A stretch of DNA of 64,000 bases from Marinobacter pelagius (GTDB lineage Bacteria > Pseudomonadota > Gammaproteobacteria > Pseudomonadales > Oleiphilaceae). A program made the translations under genes and the position numbers. This document shows, piece by piece, positions 59,341 through 64,000 of this stretch (the first letter of the stretch is position 1; each line of letters begins with the position of its first letter). Under the pieces are notes generated by a model. The model did no database searches. It saw nothing but the letters and a program-made list of their open reading frames with translations, and was not told the origin of the DNA. Location: contig NZ_QNRO01000009.1 in NCBI RefSeq assembly GCF_003315345.1, forward strand, positions 1-64,000, given 5' to 3'.

Positions 59341-61451
59341 CGGTGCTCCAACTCCTCCTCGCGAATACCTGCCAGCCCCGGTCGCCACTCCAGGGTTTTC
59401 TCAAGCCTTGCCAGAACCTGGCCCCAAGGCGTGTCAGGATCGGCCTGCCAGACCCGGTAGTGCAATGCCCTGAGCGACTCGGGATTCTCGCACAGTAGCG
59501 TGATCTCCTCATCGCTGAGCGCTCCGCTGCCGGCCTGGGCGCAGCGCTCCACCAACCGGGTCAGCCGCTCCTGTTTCCTGCCTTGAAGGCGTTGCTGACT
59601 CCTGACGGTCCTGTCAGACGACGGCGGTGCGAGTACCCGTTGTTCGAATCGGCTCAGGTCGGGCCACAGCTGCCCGAGGGCCAGGCCGGCATCCGCCCGA
59701 GCCAGGACCGGAGCGCTCACCCGCTGCTCGGGCACGAGCCAACAGCGCCGGTTCGAGGTTGGCTCGGCCAGCCATCGGGCCAACAGCGGTGTCGCCAGCA
59801 CCGGTACAGTGACCGGCAGGGCCCAGGGCGTGAGTTCGGGAGCCTGCCAGTGGATCAGGGCCAGTATTACCCCTGCGGTCGTCATTGGCCAGATGAATGG
59901 TTGCCACTGTGCCCCGCTGCGCGAATCGCCGGTGCGGTTCTGGCCCTGCCAAGGGGTACGCATGTTCAGGAGCGCGTGGACAACATGAATACTGTGGACC
60001 ACCATGCGCACCGGTGCCAGGATGAGCGCCATCAAAGTTTCCCCGCCGGCACTGGCCAACAGCCGGGTCGCACCACCAAACCGGGGCGTCCGCCCGGCCA
60101 GCACCTGGTCGATCAGCGCCAGGATCCGCGGCCCGAGTAACAGGGTCGCCGTGAAGGCCATCAGGAAGTGGTTGGTACCAGAGAAACCGGCGCTGCTGGC
60201 GACCAGTCCGGGAACCGTGGGCGGCGGGGCATCACTGTGCAGCCCAAGGTAACCGGACAGCCCAAGGTAACCGGACAGCCCCAGAAACCCCAACCATAAT
60301 GGCGAGGCCAGGTAGCACAGGATTCCGGTTAGCAGGGCGAGACGGTGGACCGGACGAAGCCCGTCCAGCGTCGCCAGCAGCCAGAGGTGCTGCAGGTTGC
60401 CCCGACACCAGCGCCGGTCCCGGATCAGGTCATCTTCCAGGGTCGGTGGAGATTCCTCGAAGCTGCCGCCTATGGAGGGTTCCAGCCACACCTCCAGACC
60501 TGCCCGCCCCATCAGGCCAGATTCGATGTAATCATGACTGAGCACCGGACCGCGAAACAGCCCCGGACCTCGCAGCCGCCGCAGCCCGCAATGGCGCATG
60601 AAGGGTGCGGTGCGCAGAATCGCGTTGTGGCCCCAGTAGGTGGCGTCACCCAGCTGAATGGCCGCGAGTCCGGCACTGTAAAGCCGGCCGTAACAACGGT
60701 TTGCAAACTGCTGCACCCGGGCAAAGCGGGTCCCGGCCCGTGCCAGGCGTGGTGCGGTCTGGATGATCCCTGCCCGGGGTCGATGCTCCATCAGCCGTAC
60801 CAGCCTGATAATGGCACTGGCTTCCAGCAGGCTGTCGGCATCCAGCACCACCAGGTACTTGTAGCTCATGCCCCAGCGACGCAGGAAATCGCCAATGTTG
60901 CCGCTCTTGTAGTTCAGCCGGATTCGCCGCCGCCGGTAAAACAGCCTTTGATGGCCGCCCAGTCTGGCGCAAAGATCAGCGCAGGCCGCCTGCTCTTCAA
61001 GCCAGACTTCCGGGTCCACGCTGTCGGAGAGTACAAAAAAATCAAACGCCTCCAGGTCCCCCCCTTGCTGCAGTTCCCGGTACGTCGCTGCAAGATTGTT
61101 CAGGGTACGCTGGACCGGTTCATGGCAGATGGGCATGATCACAGCGGTGCGGGGCAGCTCGGCCGGGTCCCCGGCCGGGCACTGACGATCCAGGCTCCAG
61201 GGGTCGCCACCCCGGCGCAGGATGAAAAACCCGAACACGGCAGTCCAGAAGCCCAGACCGATCCACAGGAAAAGAATCGCAAACACCAGCATCAACAGCG
61301 TGGACGCCCAGCCAGATGCGTCAGATGACAGCCCCTGTTGCAGCAGCCAGAGTCCGGCCAGGGTCTGGCCGATCACCAGACCGGCAAGCAACCACCGCCG
61401 CCAGTGGGCGGTGCGGTGCCAGGGTTGATCAGCCACCGGGATATCCGACAC
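59319..61451 (-). CDS. opgH: Osmoregulated periplasmic glucan glucosyltransferase (OpgH/MdoH-like)
   Basis: 710-aa polytopic inner-membrane family 2 glycosyltransferase, GTG start at 61451. Visible catalytic features are VVLDADSLLEAS (D-x-D type), QLGDATYWGHNAILR, SHDYIESGLMGRAG and RDRRWCRGNLQH (the QxxRW-like acceptor motif). It would polymerise beta-glucan backbone from UDP-glucose. It is shorter than E. coli OpgH (847 aa), with a reduced N-terminal region. An 18-bp tandem duplication lies in a membrane segment. It overlaps an upstream small ORF by 23 nt. No opgG partner is present in the window. Confidence 0.9.
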   Translation of the reverse strand: MSDIPVADQPWHRTAHWRRWLLAGLVIGQTLAGLWLLQQGLSSDASGWASTLLMLVFAILFLWIGLGFWTAVFGFFILRRGGDPWSLDRQCPAGDPAELPRTAVIMPICHEPVQRTLNNLAATYRELQQGGDLEAFDFFVLSDSVDPEVWLEEQAACADLCARLGGHQRLFYRRRRIRLNYKSGNIGDFLRRWGMSYKYLVVLDADSLLEASAIIRLVRLMEHRPRAGIIQTAPRLARAGTRFARVQQFANRCYGRLYSAGLAAIQLGDATYWGHNAILRTAPFMRHCGLRRLRGPGLFRGPVLSHDYIESGLMGRAGLEVWLEPSIGGSFEESPPTLEDDLIRDRRWCRGNLQHLWLLATLDGLRPVHRLALLTGILCYLASPLWLGFLGLSGYLGLSGYLGLHSDAPPPTVPGLVASSAGFSGTNHFLMAFTATLLLGPRILALIDQVLAGRTPRFGGATRLLASAGGETLMALILAPVRMVVHSIHVVHALLNMRTPWQGQNRTGDSRSGAQWQPFIWPMTTAGVILALIHWQAPELTPWALPVTVPVLATPLLARWLAEPTSNRRCWLVPEQRVSAPVLARADAGLALGQLWPDLSRFEQRVLAPPSSDRTVRSQQRLQGRKQERLTRLVERCAQAGSGALSDEEITLLCENPESLRALHYRVWQADPDTPWGQVLARLEKTLEWRPGLAGIREEELEHRWIEAAS
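60243..60278 (-). repeat. 18-bp perfect tandem duplication inside opgH
   Basis: CCCAAGGTAACCGGACAG occurs twice head to tail (60243-60260, 60261-60278), in frame. It encodes a repeated LSGYLG unit in a predicted membrane segment (GFLGLSGYLGLSGYLGLHS). Confidence 0.9.
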
Positions 61452-61674
61452 TGCCGCGAACCAGACGGGGCCCGGAAAGCGTATGGCACTGGCCGGCTAT
61501 ATCGAACCATTGATGCAGTCGTGGCAGCAGTGTCGCGGCGGTTACCGGTCTCCCGTCGGCACGGCAGCGATTGAAGTGCTCCTGCAGGCGCAAACGGGTC
61601 TGGGCACCGGTATCATGGCCGGCAACCTGAAGGTAGAGCAGCGCACGCTGGTAGAGGGGGTCGGTAACGTCCAT
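61429..61674 (-). CDS. Small protein of unknown function upstream of opgH
   Basis: 81-aa ORF with GGGAG 8 nt before its ATG and a 23-nt overlap with opgH, which suggests real, coupled translation. The sequence starts MDVTDPLYQRALLYLQVAG and contains a charged helix (TRLRLQEHFNRCRADGRPV) and no transmembrane segment. I do not recognise the family. It could be a dedicated partner or regulator of OpgH, or a spurious leader ORF. Confidence 0.55.
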   Translation of the reverse strand: MDVTDPLYQRALLYLQVAGHDTGAQTRLRLQEHFNRCRADGRPVTAATLLPRLHQWFDIAGQCHTLSGPRLVRGSVGYPGG

Positions 61675-61743
61675 GAGGGTCTCCCGGAGTCTCGATAGCT
61701 GAGAAACATACGGAGATCCCTCAAGGTTCAGACCACTCAGGGT

Positions 61744-62289
61744 CTATCTCTGACTGTACTCGCCGAGGTACTCATCCTTCAGTTTGACGTAATTCGCGGC
61801 GGTGTACTTGAAGAACGTCTTTTCCTTGTCGGTGAGCGGCCGGGCCTGTTTGGCCGGCGACCCCACATACAGGTAACCGGATTCCAGGGTTTTGCCCGGT
61901 GGCACCAGACAGCCAGCGGCAACGATCACCTCGTCTTCGACAACCGCACCATCCATGATGATGCAGCCCATGCCCACCAGCACCCGGCTGCCAATGGTGC
62001 AGCCATGCAACAGAGCCTTGTGGCCGACAGTCACATCGTCTCCGAGCGTCAGCAGATAACCGCCAGGGTTGTAGTCACTGGCATGGGTGATATGAAGCAC
62101 GGACCCATCCTGAATACTGCAACGATCCCCGATCCGGATCTTGTGCATGTCACCCCGCACCACAGTCATCGGCCAGATCGATACATCTTCACCGGTCTGG
62201 ACATCCCCAATCACCACGGCACTGGGATCGACCCAGCACCGTTCCCCAAAATGTGGCGTAATACCCTTGTGAGAGCGTACATTCGTCAT
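61744..62289 (-). CDS. Gamma-carbonic anhydrase family protein (left-handed beta-helix)
   Basis: The start is ATG 62289 (MTNVRSHKGITPHFGERCWV), 181 aa; an upstream extension would run into the repeat element. Hexapeptide repeats (VVIGDV, VSIWPM, IRIGDR, VTVGHK, VLVGMG) form a left-handed beta-helix. Metal-binding His candidates are in HITHASD and GHKALLHGC. Members (YrdA, CaiE-like, Cam) range from zinc or iron carbonic anhydrases to acyl transferase-like proteins. Carbonic anhydrase activity cannot be proved from the sequence. Confidence 0.93.
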   Translation of the reverse strand: MTNVRSHKGITPHFGERCWVDPSAVVIGDVQTGEDVSIWPMTVVRGDMHKIRIGDRCSIQDGSVLHITHASDYNPGGYLLTLGDDVTVGHKALLHGCTIGSRVLVGMGCIIMDGAVVEDEVIVAAGCLVPPGKTLESGYLYVGSPAKQARPLTDKEKTFFKYTAANYVKLKDEYLGEYSQR

Positions 62290-62325
62290 TACATATACCT
62301 TTGGTCGGTTTGCCCCGAGGCCTGG

Positions 62326-62522
62326 GGCACCTGTGGGAGAGACCCTTCCAAAACTGTGCGGAGCCATGGATGGCGGAGCTCAAGCGTCACATGGGTGAGG
62401 CTGAGCGTTTATGAAGCAAAGCTTCATGCATCAGCCGAACGACTGCAATCTATGATTGCAGGCCGGACCCCGGAGGGGTGCCGCAAGGAGCGTGTTTTGG
62501 AAGGGTCTCTCCCACAGGTGCC
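62326..62522. mobile_element. 197-bp MITE-like element with perfect 29-bp terminal inverted repeats
   Basis: The left arm 62326-62354 (begins GGCACCTGTGGGAGAGACCC) is an exact reverse complement of 62494-62522 (begins GTTTTGGAAGGGTCTCTCCC). Internally there are further perfect stems: ATGAAGC-AAA-GCTTCAT (62411-62427) and CTGCAATC-TAT-GATTGCAG (62443-62461), plus CCCC-GGA-GGGG near 62469-62479. No ORF, no transposase and no clear target-site duplication was seen. It looks like a non-autonomous palindromic repeat in the gap between the gamma-carbonic anhydrase and prlC. Confidence 0.75.
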
Positions 62523-62581
62523 TGCCCCGCGAGTAGAGGCACCGAAACTACCTTAGATGCAAAGAGCTGAGAAGAGGACTT

Positions 62582-64000
62582 ATGAATAACCCGTTACTGA
62601 CCGACGATCTGTTGCCGAAGTTTGACCACGTGCGCACCGAGCACATGGAAACGGCAATTGACCAGATTCTCAGCGAGAACCGCATGAAGATCAGCCAGCT
62701 CGCCGAGCAGGACGATCCCACCTGGGACACCCTGGCCCAGCCCATGCAGGCGCTGGAAGACAAGCTCTCCAACGCCTGGTCGGTGATTTCACACCTGAAC
62801 GGGGTGATGAACAACGACGAGCTGCGCAAGGTCTACAAGAACTGCCTGGAGAAGCTGACCGAGTACAGCACCGAAATCAGCCAGAACGAAGCCCTGTGCA
62901 ACGCCTACAAGAAACTGGCGGAACGGGATGACTTCAAGGACCTGAGCGAGCCCCAGCGCAAGTCGGTGGAAAACACCCTGCGCGATTTCCACCTGGGCGG
63001 TGTCGACCTGCCAGCGGACAAGAAAAAGCGTTATGCCGACCTGTCCCGGGAGCTGGCGGAGCTGTCCAACAAGTTCAGTGACAACGTACTGGATGCCACT
63101 CAGCACTGGTACAAGCAGATCAACGACGTGGACGAGCTGTCCGGCCTACCGGAAACCGCCATCGAGGGCGCGAAACAGGCAGCGCGCCAGAAAGAGCTGG
63201 ACGGCTATGTGATCACCCTGGACTTCCCCAGCTTCTACCCGGTCATGACCTACTGCGACAACCGCGACCTGCGTCGGGAAGTCTACGAAGCCTTCGTCAC
63301 CCGCGCCTCCGACCAGGGCCCGGACGCCGCTACCTGGGACAATACTCCGGTCATGGCGGAAATCCTCAAGCGTCGTCACGCCCTGTCCCAGCTGCTGGGC
63401 TTCAACAATTACGCCGAACGCTCCCTGGCTACCAAGATGGCCCGGAGTGTTGAAGAGGTGCTGGAGTTCCTGAACCAGCTGGCGGCCAAATCGAAGCCGG
63501 TGGCGGAAAAGGAATTTGCCGAACTGAAAGCCTTCGCCAAAGACGAGCATGGGGTGGAGGATCTGCAGGCCTGGGATATCGGTTACTACAGCGAGAAGCT
63601 GCGCCAGAAACAGTACGACATCTCCCCGGAAACCCTGCGCCCATGGTTCCCGGTCAACAAGGTGGTGCCGGGTCTGTTCCGCGTGGCCGAGAAGCTGTTC
63701 GATGTCCAGATCGAGGAACGCCCCGAAGTCGAGACCTGGCACGAAGATGCAACTGCTTATTGCATCAGCCGCCATGGCGAACCGGTAGCCTGGTTCTATT
63801 TGGATCTGTTCGCCCGTCAGGGCAAGCGTGGCGGAGCCTGGATGGCCGACTGCCGGGTACGCTGGCGTGACCAGCGCGGCCGCCTGCAACTGCCGGTGGC
63901 ATTCCTGACCTGTAACTTCACCCCGCCGGTGAATGGCAAGCCGTCACTGCTCACCCACGACGAAGTGACCACCCTGTTCCACGAATTCGGACACGGCCTG
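62582..64000 (+). CDS. prlC: Oligopeptidase A (M3 metallopeptidase), 5' part only
   Basis: The frame from ATG 62582 (MNNPLLTDDLLPKFDHVRTEHM) is open for 473 codons to the window edge with no stop, so the gene is cut. The sequence matches the M3 family (PrlC/OpdA) and reaches the zinc-site motif TLFHEFGHGL at the very end, in which HEFGH supplies the metal ligands. It degrades signal peptides and short oligopeptides in the cytoplasm. The full protein is usually about 680 residues, so about 200 residues are missing. Confidence 0.96.
   Translation, partial: MNNPLLTDDLLPKFDHVRTEHMETAIDQILSENRMKISQLAEQDDPTWDTLAQPMQALEDKLSNAWSVISHLNGVMNNDELRKVYKNCLEKLTEYSTEISQNEALCNAYKKLAERDDFKDLSEPQRKSVENTLRDFHLGGVDLPADKKKRYADLSRELAELSNKFSDNVLDATQHWYKQINDVDELSGLPETAIEGAKQAARQKELDGYVITLDFPSFYPVMTYCDNRDLRREVYEAFVTRASDQGPDAATWDNTPVMAEILKRRHALSQLLGFNNYAERSLATKMARSVEEVLEFLNQLAAKSKPVAEKEFAELKAFAKDEHGVEDLQAWDIGYYSEKLRQKQYDISPETLRPWFPVNKVVPGLFRVAEKLFDVQIEERPEVETWHEDATAYCISRHGEPVAWFYLDLFARQGKRGGAWMADCRVRWRDQRGRLQLPVAFLTCNFTPPVNGKPSLLTHDEVTTLFHEFGHGL

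Noticed and set aside
62005-62556. 183-codon plus-strand ORF spanning the gamma-carbonic anhydrase start and the repeat element
   Set aside because: Overlaps a conserved gene on the other strand and runs through the inverted-repeat element; low protein-like character.

Overview
The window spans a chromosomal replication origin of a high-GC gammaproteobacterium and most resembles Marinobacter or a close relative. The case rests on gene order (mnmE-yidC-yidD-rnpA-rpmH | oriC | dnaA-dnaN-recF-gyrB, and def-fmt-rsmB-trkA next to dprA-tsaC-hemF-aroE), RecBCD instead of AddAB, bacterial alpha2/beta2 glycyl-tRNA synthetase, and two parS palindromes inside recF. The genus is an inference from gene order and protein flavour, not from a database search.

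Layout. 0.4-4.3 kb: leftward ribosome/membrane-insertion operon (rpmH, rnpA, yidD, yidC, mnmE). 4.3-5.0 kb: AT-rich oriC candidate. 5.0-12.7 kb: rightward dnaA, dnaN, a UbiB/ABC1-type kinase, recF (two parS sites), gyrB, then a strong bidirectional terminator. 12.7-20 kb: mixed genes (membrane protein, GABA aminotransferase, two divergent half-size ABC exporters, PAS-PAS-GGDEF cyclase). 20-34 kb: DNA repair block, with a tightly coupled recC-recB-recD operon and, divergently, a FAN1-type VRR-NUC nuclease overlapping an Fe-S XPD-like helicase that carries its own N-terminal PD-(D/E)xK nuclease domain.

34-42 kb: a sulfur/redox island, with a globin, type II sulfide:quinone oxidoreductase, persulfide dioxygenase, periplasmic DsrE-like protein, SLAC1-type anion channel, membrane cytochrome b, octaheme cytochrome c of the tetrathionate-reductase family, and periplasmic rhodanese. 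A perfect FNR/ANR-type box lies in front of sqr. A longer shared element containing ATAACGTTATA occurs in the sqr/pdo intergenic region and upstream of the rhodanese gene, which suggests common control. Together the products could oxidise sulfide to persulfide and sulfite, move sulfane sulfur in the periplasm, export anions, and couple to a multiheme periplasmic redox enzyme.

42-57 kb: lipoprotein phospholipase-D family protein and lipocalin, tRNA-Pro(CGG), glyQS, trkA-rsmB-fmt-def, then divergently a LysM protein, dprA, tsaC, hemF, aroE. 57-64 kb: small heat-shock protein; an opgH-type glucan glucosyltransferase operon with a membrane sulfatase-fold enzyme and a small unknown ORF but no opgG in the window; a gamma-carbonic anhydrase; a 197-bp element with perfect 29-bp terminal inverted repeats; and the 5' part of prlC (oligopeptidase A), cut by the window end. 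No rRNA, CRISPR array, transposase or prophage was seen.
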